A stretch of DNA of 64,000 nt, from NCBI RefSeq assembly GCF_003609635.1, contig NZ_MCIA01000023.1, forward strand, positions 186,001 through 250,000, given 5' to 3'. The notes beneath the pieces were generated by a model. The model was not told the origin of the DNA and did no database searches. It saw only the letters and a list, made by a program, of their open reading frames with translations. Positions 43,556-53,093 of this stretch are shown here, piece by piece. Both the position numbers and the translations under genes were made by a program. Position 1 is the first letter of the stretch. Each line of letters begins with the position of its first letter. The stretch is from Lacrimispora algidixylanolytica. GTDB taxonomy: Bacteria > Bacillota > Clostridia > Lachnospirales > Lachnospiraceae.

Positions 43556-44455
43556 TTATAATATCGTGGCCCAACTATTATGATAAAAAGCAATCTGGTT
43601 TTTTCCAGATTCCTTTGCACGATACATCGCACGGTCCGCTCGGAAAAAAAGCTCTTGATAATTCTCTTTCTTTTTTCCAGAACTTGATACGATTCCTATA
43701 CTAGCTGAGATTCGCCCTTCCTCCTCTGGTACAATGCTTTCCACCATATCCAAAAGGCTCTTAGCTCTCTCACCAACATCTTCTGTTGAGGTAAAAACCA
43801 CAAATTCATCTCCCCCGACTCTTCCAACCAAGTCAGGTTCTGGGAATATATGACATAACATTCTTCCCACTTGCTCCAGCATACGATCTCCAGCTGGATG
43901 ACCAAAGCTGTCGTTGATTACCTTAAAATTGTCAATATCAATCATGCAAAGCCAGCCTATACGGCCACCCTTTAGCTTTTCCTCTACCCGAAGTTCAAAA
44001 GCAGTCTTATTATATACTCCAGTCAATCCATCCTTTAAGCACTGAAATAAGAGCTGCTCCTCTCTTTTTTTCAGACTAGTGATATCTTGTAATTTACCAA
44101 TCAGGCTCACCGGTGTATTTGTTCCTTCCTCCCATTTTGTACTCAGTTTGCATGAGCACCAATGGTATGGTTCTCCGGTCTTTCCAAGACAGGTCTCGAT
44201 TGACAAGACCTCTCCAAACTGGGGAGCATTATCCTTGTATGTATCAAAGAAATCTTTGAATGCAGACAAATTAAGCTGCCCTTTCGCATTGGTTGATAAA
44301 TATAACTGTCCATCTTGGTAAGTATATTCAAATAATATTGTATCTGCAAAATGAATTATGTTTCTATATAGATGATCCGCCTCACTGTAATGGAAGAATT
44401 GATACTCTTTTTGAGTGCTCCCATTCACCAATTCCTTTCTCGATTTTCCTACCAT
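43556..44455 (-). CDS. Diguanylate cyclase with N-terminal PAS-like domain
   Basis: 299 residues. Residues 1-130 look like a PAS fold (GEPYHWCSCKLSTKW, VSLIGKLQDITSLKKREEQL linker). The GGDEF domain (140-295) has DGLTGVYNKTAFE, MIDIDNFKVINDSFGHPAGD and an intact GRVGGDEF active site, so it should make cyclic di-GMP. No inhibitory RxxD site is seen. No membrane segment; cytosolic sensor, input unknown. Confidence 0.88.
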   Translation of the reverse strand: MVGKSRKELVNGSTQKEYQFFHYSEADHLYRNIIHFADTILFEYTYQDGQLYLSTNAKGQLNLSAFKDFFDTYKDNAPQFGEVLSIETCLGKTGEPYHWCSCKLSTKWEEGTNTPVSLIGKLQDITSLKKREEQLLFQCLKDGLTGVYNKTAFELRVEEKLKGGRIGWLCMIDIDNFKVINDSFGHPAGDRMLEQVGRMLCHIFPEPDLVGRVGGDEFVVFTSTEDVGERAKSLLDMVESIVPEEEGRISASIGIVSSSGKKKENYQELFFRADRAMYRAKESGKNQIAFYHNSWATIL

Positions 44456-44626
44456 GATACTTCCCCCTGTACCTTCCGGAATCCATCATTCCGCATCTTT
44501 TCCACTGGTATAACATATATGATAACGCTTTTTAAACGTATATGCAACTTGTTTTTTAGGTATTATTACGCATATAATACGTAATGTTTGGATAGATTAT
44601 CCTATATGATTAACCAAGAGGTGATT

Positions 44627-44950
44627 ATGTTGAATGAGCAGTTCGTAAGGAATCGAATCACAGAGCTCCGCCTGAAAAAAGATATCTCCGAGTATCAGAT
44701 GAGCCTTGATTTAGGAAAAAACAAAAGCTATATTCAGGGAATCTCTTCCGGGCGGTCAATGCCTTCTATGAATCAGTTTTTTGAAATTTGCGATTATCTT
44801 GAGATATCTCCCAAAGAATTTTTTAATACGGAAAAAAAGGAACAACCTTTATTCAACGAGGCCGCGTCCTTAATGAAGCATTTGACCACAGAAGATTTGG
44901 AAGCAGTTTTTCCACTCCTACTAAGACTTACAAAAATGGCGGACCAGTAA
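44627..44950 (+). CDS. XRE-family helix-turn-helix regulator
   Basis: 107 residues from ATG 44627 (GAGGTG upstream). HTH in FVRNRITELRLKKDISEYQMSLDLGKNKSYIQGISSGRSMPSM, with a 40-residue C-terminal tail. Single-domain regulator of about Xre/SinR size; target unknown. Convergent with pepP through a shared terminator. Confidence 0.83.
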   Translation: MLNEQFVRNRITELRLKKDISEYQMSLDLGKNKSYIQGISSGRSMPSMNQFFEICDYLEISPKEFFNTEKKEQPLFNEAASLMKHLTTEDLEAVFPLLLRLTKMADQ

Positions 44951-44952
44951 AA

Positions 44953-44992
44953 GGAAGCAGAACCACAAACAATATGGTTCTGCTTCCCTTTA
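44953..44992. terminator. Bidirectional terminator
   Basis: GGAAGCAGAACCA / TGGTTCTGCTTCC with a 9-nt loop, between convergent genes. Confidence 0.85.
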
Positions 44993-44995
44993 TAA

Positions 44996-46783
44996 TTAAA
45001 CTGACTTGGTGTTTTCCTTCAGCCATAAAGCTTCTTCTTTTGAAAGATATGGAGATAACTTTTCATAAACTTCTTTATGATACTTATTTAAAAGTCTCAC
45101 ATCTTCCTCCGTCATTATAGAAGTATCAAGAGCCTCTAGATCAATGGGTGCCATTGTTAAAAACTCAAACTCCATAAATTGACCGTATTCATTTTCTTCT
45201 GCCTTTTTGCAAACAATCAGATTTTCAGTTCTGACGCCATGACTTCCTTCTATATATACGCCAGGCTCATCAGAAGTAACCATGCCTTCTTCCAAAATCG
45301 CATTGTCCTGTCTCTCAGGAACCATACGCCAGCGAATTCCATTGGGACGCTCATGGACATTTAATAAATAACCAACTCCATGACCGGTTCCGTGATCATA
45401 GTTGATTCCACGGCTCCAAAATGGTTCTCTTGCCACATAGTCTAGGGTCAGTCCACGACAGCCATATAAAAACTTAACGGCCCCAAGACGCAGCATACTC
45501 ATAACAGTAAGAGTAAAATGCTCCCTCTCTGTATTTGTAAGAGGTCCTACTGCTATGGTTCTTGTTACGTCTGTAGTTCCTTCGTAATACTGCCCGCCAG
45601 AATCCACCAAATATAGACCTTTTGGCTCGATAACAGTATCATTTTCTGGAACAGCTTTATAATGGCACATTGCTGCATTTGCTCCATAAGCAGAAATCGT
45701 ATCAAAGCTTAAGCCCAGATTACCTTCCTGTTTGGAACGAAGCTGATCCAAATAACTCTGAGCGCTCACCTCAGTAATTCTTTCTTTTCCAACGTTATGT
45801 TTCAGCCAGTAAATAAACTTTACCAGAGCAACGCCGTCCTTAATGTGAGCTAATTTCATATTTTCTACTTCAACAGGATTTTTTAAAGCCTTAGAAAGTA
45901 CCGTTGGATTCATCTTATCAATGATTCGGTTTGAATCTGCAATCCCCTTTACGATAGAGTAATTGACTTTCCCTGTTTCCAGAAGAATCTTTTGATCCTT
46001 TAACTGTCCGACAACTTCATAGATGCTATCATATGGACATATGCTTACTCCTAATTCTTTTAAATAAGCCTTAACTTCTTCATTTAACACCTGATCATTG
46101 ATGAACAAAGAAAACTCATCAAGGGTAATCAGGGCGTAAGCAAGAACGACAGGAGTACACTCAATATCATTTCCTCTGATATTAAGAAGCCAGGCAATGT
46201 CATCAAGAGTTGTTAAAACATGAGCAGTTGCCTTCTCCTTTTTCATCTTGCTGCGCAGTTCTTTGATTTTTTCTGAGGATGCTAATCCGGCATAAGATTC
46301 TTTTAAAATCCACACAGGTTCTGCGGAAAGGCTTGGGCGCTCTTTCCATATTACATCTACAAGGTCTTCTTCATTGGAAAGGGTGATATTCTTTTCCCCT
46401 AACAAGTCTTCTAGCTCCTGTCCATTCTGACCGCTCACCACACGTCCGTCAAACCCAATACAACCACCTTCTGGAAGAACCTGTTCTAGATACTCTTCTA
46501 TTGTTGGAACTCCTGGATATCCCATCTTGCGCAGAGTAATACTGCTGCCTTCAAGCTGTTTGGCTGCCTGAACAAAATATCTGCCATCCGTCCAAAGTCC
46601 AGCTTCATTCATTGTGATGACTACCGTACCTGCAGAGCCTGTAAAACCAGTCATAAACTCTCTGCATTTAAAATAACTCCCTACGTATTCAGATTCATGA
46701 AAATCAGAGGTAGGAATCATATAAGCATCCATATTGCGCTCAGCCATTAAGCTTCTAAGCTTCTCAAGTCTTTCCTTAATCAT
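44996..46783 (-). CDS. pepP: Xaa-Pro aminopeptidase (aminopeptidase P, three-domain form)
   Basis: 595 residues, the long three-domain type. Two creatinase-like N-terminal domains (from MIPTSDFHESEYVG; LTTLDDIAWLLNIRGNDI) and a C-terminal pita-bread metallopeptidase with LVDSGGQYYEGTTDVTRT (two Asp ligands), DHGTGHGVG (His), TSDEPGVYIEGSHG and ENL (Glu ligands). Removes N-terminal residues before proline; cytosolic. Followed upstream by a HAD gene 37 bp away on the same strand. Confidence 0.92.
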   Translation of the reverse strand: MIKERLEKLRSLMAERNMDAYMIPTSDFHESEYVGSYFKCREFMTGFTGSAGTVVITMNEAGLWTDGRYFVQAAKQLEGSSITLRKMGYPGVPTIEEYLEQVLPEGGCIGFDGRVVSGQNGQELEDLLGEKNITLSNEEDLVDVIWKERPSLSAEPVWILKESYAGLASSEKIKELRSKMKKEKATAHVLTTLDDIAWLLNIRGNDIECTPVVLAYALITLDEFSLFINDQVLNEEVKAYLKELGVSICPYDSIYEVVGQLKDQKILLETGKVNYSIVKGIADSNRIIDKMNPTVLSKALKNPVEVENMKLAHIKDGVALVKFIYWLKHNVGKERITEVSAQSYLDQLRSKQEGNLGLSFDTISAYGANAAMCHYKAVPENDTVIEPKGLYLVDSGGQYYEGTTDVTRTIAVGPLTNTEREHFTLTVMSMLRLGAVKFLYGCRGLTLDYVAREPFWSRGINYDHGTGHGVGYLLNVHERPNGIRWRMVPERQDNAILEEGMVTSDEPGVYIEGSHGVRTENLIVCKKAEENEYGQFMEFEFLTMAPIDLEALDTSIMTEEDVRLLNKYHKEVYEKLSPYLSKEEALWLKENTKSV

Positions 46784-46820
46784 CGTTATGTCTCTCCTTT
46801 TTCAATATTGCATGTACCAT

Positions 46821-47603
46821 TTACCGGATTAATCCAAAATGAAGACAGGCATTTCGGATGCCGTCTTGATCAATGGGATCCGTTACATAATCAGCGGCTT
46901 TTTTCAATTCTTCCATCGCATTTCCCATGGCAATTCCTTTTCCTGCTACTTTTATGATGTCGTAATCATTCATACTGTCTCCAAATGCTATCGTTTCTGA
47001 TAATGGTATTTTATAATAATCGCAGAGTCGAAGCAATCCCACTGCCTTTGACGCTTTTCGCTCTACCACATCTGCACCCTTTTTATCGGCAAACATATGG
47101 ACATGGATTTCTGGAAATTCCTCCTCCATGGCTTTGGCACCAGTTTCATCTCCCATGTAAGCCATGGTCCTTACGTTTAGCTCTAATAGCTTATAGGGAT
47201 CATTGAATTTTCTGCTGGATTGCCCCCAAAGACAGATGTCATGTGCTTTTACCCCTTCCGGATTGATATAGTAATCAAAGTCCTCTACGGTGGTTCCAAC
47301 ACTATATGGCGTCTTCTCCGTATATTTTAATATCTGCTTCAGCAAGCTCTTATCAAAAGTGTGTTCAAAAATGATCTCATCCCCTACTGTCACCTTTGTC
47401 CCATTGAGATGTATGATGGCATCTGGCTTTACCCGATCTCGAATGGCTGTGCTGAAAATCGAATCCATATCTCTACCAGTAGCCAGCACGATGGTGTAAT
47501 TTTCCCTCAGCTGTTCTATGGCTTCCATGGCACTGTCCGGTATCGTCCAGTCTTTATGGTCAAGCAACGTCATGTCTACATCAAAGCTTACGATTGGTTT
47601 CAT
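46821..47603 (-). CDS. Cof-type HAD phosphatase
   Basis: 260 residues. Motif I SFDVDMTLLDHKDW, motif II VLATGRD, motif III Lys in ERKASKAVGLL, motif IV IAFGDSMNDYDII. The inserted C2 cap (residues 85-190) is typical of Cof/YidA sugar-phosphate phosphatases. Probably in one unit with pepP. Substrate unknown. Confidence 0.87.
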   Translation of the reverse strand: MKPIVSFDVDMTLLDHKDWTIPDSAMEAIEQLRENYTIVLATGRDMDSIFSTAIRDRVKPDAIIHLNGTKVTVGDEIIFEHTFDKSLLKQILKYTEKTPYSVGTTVEDFDYYINPEGVKAHDICLWGQSSRKFNDPYKLLELNVRTMAYMGDETGAKAMEEEFPEIHVHMFADKKGADVVERKASKAVGLLRLCDYYKIPLSETIAFGDSMNDYDIIKVAGKGIAMGNAMEELKKAADYVTDPIDQDGIRNACLHFGLIR

Positions 47604-47683
47604 CTATTTTCACCTTTTCTAAATATTAATAATCTTGTCCTTATAATAATATCCTAATATTGAAATTATTTCAAGAAATATAC

Positions 47684-47712
47684 TTTACCAAACATAAAGT
47701 TTCTGCTATAAT
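47684..47712 (+). promoter_or_regulatory. Promoter of tRNA-Pro
   Basis: TTTACC (47684-47689), 17-bp spacer, TATAAT (47707-47712), 18 bp before the tRNA. Confidence 0.7.
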
Positions 47713-47730
47713 GTCATAGTGTCAGGAAGA

Positions 47731-47804
47731 CGGAGTATGGCGTAGCTTGGTAGCGCGCTCGGCTGGGGGCCGAGAGGTCGCAGGTTCAAATCCTGTTACT
47801 CCGA
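47731..47804 (+). tRNA. tRNA-Pro (anticodon GGG)
   Basis: Complete cloverleaf: acceptor CGGAGTA / TACTCCG with A73, D-arm GCGTAGCTTGGTAGCGC, anticodon stem CTCGG / CCGAG with loop CTGGGGG (anticodon GGG), T-arm with GGTTCAAATCC. CCA is not encoded. Confidence 0.95.
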
Positions 47805-47824
47805 TTCAATGATATCAGTGGATG

Positions 47825-47861
47825 CTGGAAGATCTTAACCATAAGATTTTCCGGTTTTTTT
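47825..47861 (+). terminator. Terminator after tRNA-Pro
   Basis: GGAAGATCTTA / TAAGATTTTCC, loop ACCA, then GGTTTTTTT. Confidence 0.88.
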
Positions 47862-47918
47862 GTGTCTATGATGCGAATTTTGTCGATAAGAAATGCACTG
47901 TTTCACCTTATATATCAC

Positions 47919-47947
47919 TTGCCTTTTTTAATTCTTTCAGTTACAAT
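47919..47947 (+). promoter_or_regulatory. Promoter of tRNA-Val
   Basis: TTGCCT (47919-47924), 17-bp spacer, TACAAT (47942-47947), 8 bp before the tRNA. Confidence 0.75.
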
Positions 47948-47955
47948 TCTTCTAT

Positions 47956-48028
47956 GGAGATATAGCTCAGCTGGGAGAGCGTCTGCTTGACGTGTAGAAG
48001 GTCGCAGGTTCGAATCCTGTTGTCTCTA
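47956..48028 (+). tRNA. tRNA-Val (anticodon GAC)
   Basis: Acceptor GGAGATA / TGTCTCT with A73 (two G-U pairs), D-arm GCTCAGCTGGGAGAGC, anticodon stem TCTGC / GTAGA with loop TTGACGT (anticodon GAC), T-arm with GGTTCGAATCC. CCA is not encoded. Confidence 0.94.
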
Positions 48029-48036
48029 TGTGAATG

Positions 48037-48082
48037 AAAACCCTGGTAGATGCAAGAAATTCTTGTATCTGCCAGGGTTTTT
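48037..48082. terminator. Terminator after tRNA-Val
   Basis: AAAACCCTGG..AGATGCAAGAA / TTCTTG..ATCT..CCAGGGTTTTT, long stem followed by a T-run. Confidence 0.9.
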
Positions 48083-48684
48083 GTTATTCTAGTTTTAGAA
48101 CCGCTTTGACACATAATATAAACTTTTTTTAATTTTTCCGCTGTTTATCAGATATCAGGAAACATAGATACACCATAAACTGTTATTGCCCCGATAGTGA
48201 CGCATATTCAGCGTTGTACTACTTCCTTTAAATCGTTATAATTCTTTTTTTAATTCCAGTAAATCCTACATTCAATCTTCTATTTCTAATTTAGATAATC
48301 ACCAAATTGAAAATACCAATACAGTCATACATATTTTAATGATTGCTTTAGAATATATTTATTGTAGTTTAAGATTATAAAGGTTATATTTTAACGATTA
48401 TAATATACTATAAAAAGGTAACTCTAAAAACAAAAGATATTTTGTAGCAATAGACTGTTTAAAATCAGTTTTCAGCTAAGACTCTTGTTAATTCTATTGT
48501 TTTACTATAATGAAGATGTAATTATTTCTCGGTTTTTCAGCCAAACACTCCGGTGTCTTAAGAAGCATCTATCAGTTTGTCAGAAACGACTATTTAACAG
48601 GTTTTGTATACAAGCTATATTTTTTAATATTATTACAATGAAACAGAATTTCATAAGCCGGGAAAATAACCAATGAGGTGAAGC
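48083..48684. other. 600-bp AT-rich stretch without supported gene
   Basis: Only short broken frames on both strands. A rightward frame at 48485-48676 has no ribosome site or family feature. The 3' end should hold the promoter of the P-type ATPase; GAGGTG for that gene is at 48673-48678. Confidence 0.6.
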
Positions 48685-51093
48685 ATGGGTGATATGACAG
48701 ATGAAATACCAATTACGGCATTAAAAGGACTAACAGATCAAGAAGTGGAAGAACGAGTCCAGCAAGGATTCGTTAATCATACGAATAATCAAACCGGAAA
48801 GTCAGTAAAGGAGATAATCATGTCCAATCTCCTTACCTATTTTAACCTGATTTTTTTCATTATCGCCATATTGCTTATTTATGTAGGTTCGTATCGAAAT
48901 CTTACGTTTCTGCCAATTATCATAGGAAACATAATGATTGGAATTGTACAAGAACTAAGAGCGAAGCAAATACTTGATAAAATGAATATAGTAAATGCCC
49001 CACACTCTCTGGTACTTAGAAATGGTGCGCAACAACAGATTGTATCCGAAGATTTAGTTAAGGACGACATAATATTACTATCCGCTGGTAATCAAATATG
49101 TGCAGATGCAGTTGTCATCGAAGGAAAAGTGCAGGTCAATGAAGCACTGTTAACAGGCGAGGCCGATGAAATAGAAAAAGTCAGTGAGAACAAACTACTA
49201 TCTGGAAGTTTTGTAGTATCTGGACAATGCTATGCAAAATTAGAACATGTGGGAGATGACTCCTATATCTCCAAACTAACTGCAGAGGCAAAAATAGCGG
49301 GTAGCGGAGAACAGTCAGAGATGATTCGATCTATTAACCAACTGGTTAAATGGATCGGAATCATAATCATTCCAATCGGTGCACTCTTATTTTATCAAGG
49401 TTATTTCTTAAGTCAGGAAACCATGCAAAAGAGCATTATCTCTATGGTTGCTGCTCTTATCGGAATGATACCAGAAGGGCTATATCTGCTAACAACGATA
49501 GCACTTGCCCTAAGTACGATGCGATTGGCTAAAAGGAATATTCTTCTTCACGATATGAAAAGTATTGAAACTTTGGCACGAGTGGATGTGCTATGCGTTG
49601 ATAAGACCGGAACAATTACTGAAACCAGAATGCAGGTTGAAGAATTTTTACCAAGCCAGACGTATCATGGGATTTTAAATACAGAGGAAGAATTGACGCA
49701 GCTTTTCGTGGATTATTCGTTTGCCATACAAGACGATAATGCCACCATTCATGCCATAAAGGAATATACGAAAACATTCGGTAAAAACAAAGAGACTCGA
49801 ATTCCTCTTACAATTACACCATTTACTTCCACTACAAAGTACAGCGGCGTTGTATTTAAGGAAGGAAGCTTTATCCTTGGTGCACCTGAATTTGTCATGC
49901 GGGAAGACTACGAATTAATCGTACCGGAAATCGGTTCTTATATAAAAACAGGACATAGAGTTCTTGTATTAGGAAAATACGAAGGAGACGATATTGCAAG
50001 TGAGCTAACAAAAAAGGTTATTCCCTTAGGCTTCGTTATTTTATCAAATCCCATCCGTAAAAACGCAAAAGAAACCTTTTCTTATTTTAAGGAACAAGGT
50101 GTCACTGTTAAAGTTATTTCAGGTGATAACCCTGAAACCGTATCAGAAGTTGCCAGATGTGCTGGTATCGATAATGCCCATAAGTTCATAGACGCCAGCA
50201 CACTAGACACAGAAAGCAAGTTAGTAAGTGCGTTAGAGGAATATACAGTCTTTGGACGGGTTACACCAAAACAGAAACAAAAACTGGTACAGGCGCTTCA
50301 AAAGAATGGACATACAGTGGCTATGACCGGAGATGGGGTTAATGATATTCTTGCAATGAAAGATGCGGATTGTAGTGTAGCAATGGCTTCAGGAAGTGAA
50401 GCAGCCACACAGGCTGCACAAGTGGTTCTTCTTGATTCGGATTTTGCACATATGCCTGATGTTGTGCTGGAAGGAAGACAAGTTGTAAACAATGTGCAGC
50501 GTTCTGCCGTGTTGTTTTTAGTAAAAAATATATTTTCTCTATTGCTGTCACTGTTTTCAGTGGTGTTTATGTTCACCTATCCACTAGAACCTTCTCAAAT
50601 ATCTCTGATAAGCATGTTTACCATAGGCATTCCCGGATTCTTGTTGGCCATGGAACCAAACAAGAAACGAATTGAGGGTCATTTTCTAAAGAATGTCATG
50701 ATCAAAGCACTTCCAGCAGGTCTGACAGACGTACTGGCTGTAGGTGCACTTGTATTTTGCGGGGAAGTATTTTCCCTTCCTAAAAATGATATAGCAACCG
50801 CTTCTACCCTTCTCTTGGCAGTGGTTGGTTTTATCATACTGACAAAGATTAGTGCGCCTTTCAATCGAATAAAATACGGAATTATTATAATTAACATTTT
50901 GGGATTGGCTTTTTGTGGAATCTTCCTTCATCGGCTGTATGCCATCAGTGAGATGTCCAAGGTATGTATCGTACTACTGATTGTTTTTTCATTCGCCGCT
51001 GAATCCCTATTTCGGTATCTGTCGCTTGGCATTGAAACGTTAGATTCATTTTTTCTAAAGGTAATACACAAGAAAAATGATATCAATAAATAA
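48685..51093 (+). CDS. Cation-transporting P-type ATPase
   Basis: 802 residues. N-terminal LKGLTDQEVEERVQQGFVN; actuator loop LLTGEAD; fourth membrane helix MVAALIGMIPEGLYLLTT with the ion-binding PEGL; phosphorylation site CVDKTGTITET; hinge AMTGDGVNDILAMKDADCSVAMASGSEA; eight to ten membrane segments. Related to the CtpE/MgtA-like cation ATPases, which move Ca2+ or Mg2+. Monocistronic between terminators; no regulator nearby. Ion identity cannot be read from sequence. Confidence 0.88.
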   Translation: MGDMTDEIPITALKGLTDQEVEERVQQGFVNHTNNQTGKSVKEIIMSNLLTYFNLIFFIIAILLIYVGSYRNLTFLPIIIGNIMIGIVQELRAKQILDKMNIVNAPHSLVLRNGAQQQIVSEDLVKDDIILLSAGNQICADAVVIEGKVQVNEALLTGEADEIEKVSENKLLSGSFVVSGQCYAKLEHVGDDSYISKLTAEAKIAGSGEQSEMIRSINQLVKWIGIIIIPIGALLFYQGYFLSQETMQKSIISMVAALIGMIPEGLYLLTTIALALSTMRLAKRNILLHDMKSIETLARVDVLCVDKTGTITETRMQVEEFLPSQTYHGILNTEEELTQLFVDYSFAIQDDNATIHAIKEYTKTFGKNKETRIPLTITPFTSTTKYSGVVFKEGSFILGAPEFVMREDYELIVPEIGSYIKTGHRVLVLGKYEGDDIASELTKKVIPLGFVILSNPIRKNAKETFSYFKEQGVTVKVISGDNPETVSEVARCAGIDNAHKFIDASTLDTESKLVSALEEYTVFGRVTPKQKQKLVQALQKNGHTVAMTGDGVNDILAMKDADCSVAMASGSEAATQAAQVVLLDSDFAHMPDVVLEGRQVVNNVQRSAVLFLVKNIFSLLLSLFSVVFMFTYPLEPSQISLISMFTIGIPGFLLAMEPNKKRIEGHFLKNVMIKALPAGLTDVLAVGALVFCGEVFSLPKNDIATASTLLLAVVGFIILTKISAPFNRIKYGIIIINILGLAFCGIFLHRLYAISEMSKVCIVLLIVFSFAAESLFRYLSLGIETLDSFFLKVIHKKNDINK

Positions 51094-51115
51094 TAGAAAG
51101 GATTAAAGCGAAATA

Positions 51116-51150
51116 AGACGGGCCTGGTTTGCCAGATGCCCGTCTATTTT
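51116..51150. terminator. Terminator after the P-type ATPase gene
   Basis: AGACGGGC / GCCCGTCT with a 14-nt loop, then ATTTT. Confidence 0.85.
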
Positions 51151-51271
51151 AACCTATTATATCAGTAGATATCATCTCTACCATTTCTTCCAGACTCATT
51201 GTCTCAGGAATACAGGTTTCTGAAATAATCACCATATAGTCCTCTTCTCTCCACAACCCTTCATATGCTCT
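51149..51271 (-). pseudogene. C-terminal remnant of an unknown gene
   Basis: A 40-codon frame without a start reads RAYEGLWREEDYMVIISETC, then IPETMSLEEMVEMIS, ending in TAA. The frame opens directly after an in-frame TGA, and NPDDFGEE in a neighbouring frame just upstream suggests a frameshift. No family recognised. Confidence 0.4.
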
Positions 51272-51410
51272 TCACCAAAATCATCGGGATTTGGCTTTGT
51301 TATTCATACCCCACTCCCTTAGAGATGAATCAGACACTTTATTTCTCGAATGTTTTTATGGACCACAATAGAGCAGATTACATAATGACAGAAGAAACAT
51401 AATGTCATCG

Positions 51411-51617
51411 CTAAACAATCTTATTAAATATAACGGTTTTACCTTTCAGTGAAATCTTACCTACCTGGTATCCGTATTCTGTGAGCTCTTTCTTGTAGTT
51501 TAAAAATGAATGGTCTATTTCAAACCCCAAAATATCTTGTATTTGTTCAAATGACAATTGGAATGTGGTTTCCTCATTCTTGCCAACAAATTCCCATAAA
51601 GCATTATACTTACTCAT
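51411..51617 (-). CDS. Small DUF7662-like protein
   Basis: 68 residues with GGAAGG upstream of ATG 51617. Pattern MSKYNALWEFV, LSFEQIQDILGFEI, then YGYQVGKISLKGKTVIF resembles the short proteins of the type Y-x-L-W..L-x-F-x-E-I-x-x-I-L-G. These are of unknown function, sometimes near mobile elements. Alone here. Confidence 0.6.
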   Translation of the reverse strand: MSKYNALWEFVGKNEETTFQLSFEQIQDILGFEIDHSFLNYKKELTEYGYQVGKISLKGKTVIFNKIV

Positions 51618-52039
51618 AATTTCTATCTCCTTCCAAAATCAGTTCATTTTTAACTAACGTTATTACAAATCAACAATGATATTATTTTATCTCATATTCT
51701 TCTGGCTATCAATCTAAATTTTATTTTTCATTCTGTTATGATTCTTTTCAAAACACTTTTTAATTTCATTGTTTATTCCTTGTTACAATTTCAAATAAAT
51801 ATAGACTTCTATATCCTGTTTTGGTATATTAAGATTAAGTTGTAGTTACTTGATTCAAACCTCTTATATGGCATTTTTGTTTAAGCTTATGTTTGATAAC
51901 TGGTGCTACAATTATGTATTTCATTTAAGTCACCGGTGGAAACGTTGGATTGATATCCATTTTTCTATTGTCGCATTACTACTATAAATAATAATCGAAA
52001 GCCTGATTGGGCCGGATTTGAGAAAAGGAGTGGATTATT
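51618..52039. other. AT-rich intergenic stretch
   Basis: No coding frame supported. The 3' end holds the AAAAGGAG ribosome site of the next gene. Confidence 0.6.
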
Positions 52040-52324
52040 ATGCCGAAGCTTAATGACCTGACCAAAGATATAACTTCAAAGGTAATCAATCAAAATATGG
52101 ATTATGTAATAGAGAAAGTAAGTAAGACAGTCTCTAACAGTTCTTATAAACACATGGAGATCACCCCAGATACAGCAGCATTGATTGGCTGTGTTACTGC
52201 AGCTTCCGTCAGCGTTTCTGTGGAACTTGCAACCATTGCCACACTCTCCATTCTTTCAGAACTTGGTCTTTTGGAAATTGATGAAAAACCTTCTCTACAT
52301 ATCGTATCTACAAAAGACGAATGA
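52040..52324 (+). CDS. Hypothetical protein, 94 residues
   Basis: Starts ATG 52040 behind AAAAGGAG. Charged first 40 residues (KLNDLTKDITSKVINQNMDY), then a hydrophobic Ala/Val/Ser-rich stretch (AALIGCVTAASVSVSVELAT), then LSELGLLEIDEKPS. I do not recognise a family. The strong ribosome site and its own terminator at 52331 support a real gene. The hydrophobic part could be a membrane or self-assembly segment. Confidence 0.65.
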   Translation: MPKLNDLTKDITSKVINQNMDYVIEKVSKTVSNSSYKHMEITPDTAALIGCVTAASVSVSVELATIATLSILSELGLLEIDEKPSLHIVSTKDE

Positions 52325-52330
52325 TTATCT

Positions 52331-52366
52331 CAGCCAGCCACATTTCTTCCCGTGGCTGGCTGTTAT
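52331..52366 (+). terminator. Terminator after the 94-residue gene
   Basis: CAGCCAGCCAC / GTGGCTGGCTG with a 10-nt loop, then TTATT. From here to 52586 no gene is supported. Confidence 0.85.
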
Positions 52367-52586
52367 TACGGACAGGATTCTGCTTGTTCACAAGTACAGG
52401 ATTCCTACATATAATACTATTACAAAACAACTTATCGATCAGAGAGAAAGGGGCGCTCTGACAGTGTAAAAACCGCCGCGCAAATGCCCTACTATCGATA
52501 AACAACTCATTTTCTGCACGTCTTTGTGCTTTTTTCTTCGGTAAGAAGTTTTGTAAAACTGCCCGATCATAAGTATGGAACTTAAA

Positions 52587-52626
52587 AGGGTGGAAGCCAG
52601 CGCATCCTGGCTTCCACCCTCTTTTA
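52587..52626. terminator. Strong terminator
   Basis: AGGGTGGAAGCCAG / CTGGCTTCCACCCT, loop CGCATC, T-rich on the right, A-rich on the left; directly after the 50-residue gene on the leftward strand. Confidence 0.88.
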
Positions 52627-52627
52627 T

Positions 52628-52780
52628 TTAATCCGATCTTCTCTTCGTATTAGGCCCCATTCCCTCCCTACGGGAATTGTGGGCCTGATTTTGATTTTCT
52701 ACTTTACCCTTATCATTGGTATTGTTGTGTACCTCAAATTCATTTTTATGCACATGTTTACTCTTTTTATCTTGATCCAT
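52628..52780 (-). CDS. Small hydrophilic protein, 50 residues
   Basis: From ATG 52780 (GAGGTG 6 nt upstream). Begins MDQDKKSKHVHKNEFEVHNN, rich in Lys, Asn, His and Gln, ending GMGPNTKRRSD. Extremely hydrophilic and low in hydrophobic residues, as in small spore-associated or stress proteins, but no family can be named. A longer frame upstream is not needed. Followed by a strong terminator. Confidence 0.6.
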   Translation of the reverse strand: MDQDKKSKHVHKNEFEVHNNTNDKGKVENQNQAHNSRREGMGPNTKRRSD

Positions 52781-52887
52781 TTTCATCACCTCTATGTTAG
52801 TATGGCTGAGGGAATAAATTTTATGTGAGTAATAAATGAATGCATAATTGATTTGCAAGTGCGCAGTATAATGATGAGGTGATGACC

Positions 52888-53034
52888 ATGTCCTATATAG
52901 CTCCCGCCGTTCAGGCGAAGTTTGAAACGCTTTCCATCGATCTTAAGAATGAGATTCTGGAGCGAAATGTTCAGATTAACACCATTTACGATTTAATTCA
53001 GGTACTGGATGATATCGTAAACACCAGGAAATAA
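52888..53034 (+). CDS. Conserved-looking 48-residue protein
   Basis: ATG 52888 with GAGGTG 7 nt upstream. Sequence starts MSYIAPAVQAKFETLSIDLK, then NEILERNVQINTIYDLIQVL: a helical, amphipathic small protein. I recall similar 48-residue hypotheticals from Lachnospiraceae but no function. Divergent from the 50-residue gene, terminator 11 bp after the stop. Confidence 0.65.
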   Translation: MSYIAPAVQAKFETLSIDLKNEILERNVQINTIYDLIQVLDDIVNTRK

Positions 53035-53042
53035 GTTTCCTA

Positions 53043-53079
53043 AAAAACAGGCCGAACGATTACCGTCCGGCCTGTTATA
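53043..53079. terminator. Bidirectional terminator
   Basis: ACAGGCCG / CGGCCTGT core with inner ACG / CGT pairs, A-run left and T-rich right, between convergent small genes. Confidence 0.85.
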
Positions 53080-53093
53080 ATGTCTTATCGTAA

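Noticed and set aside
47731-48028. tRNA pair as an attachment site for an integrated element
   Set aside because: No integrase gene, no repeated tRNA 3' end and no composition break seen beside the tRNAs.
52308-52505. 65-codon leftward frame in the gap after the 94-residue gene
   Set aside because: Overlaps a clear terminator and lacks a ribosome site.
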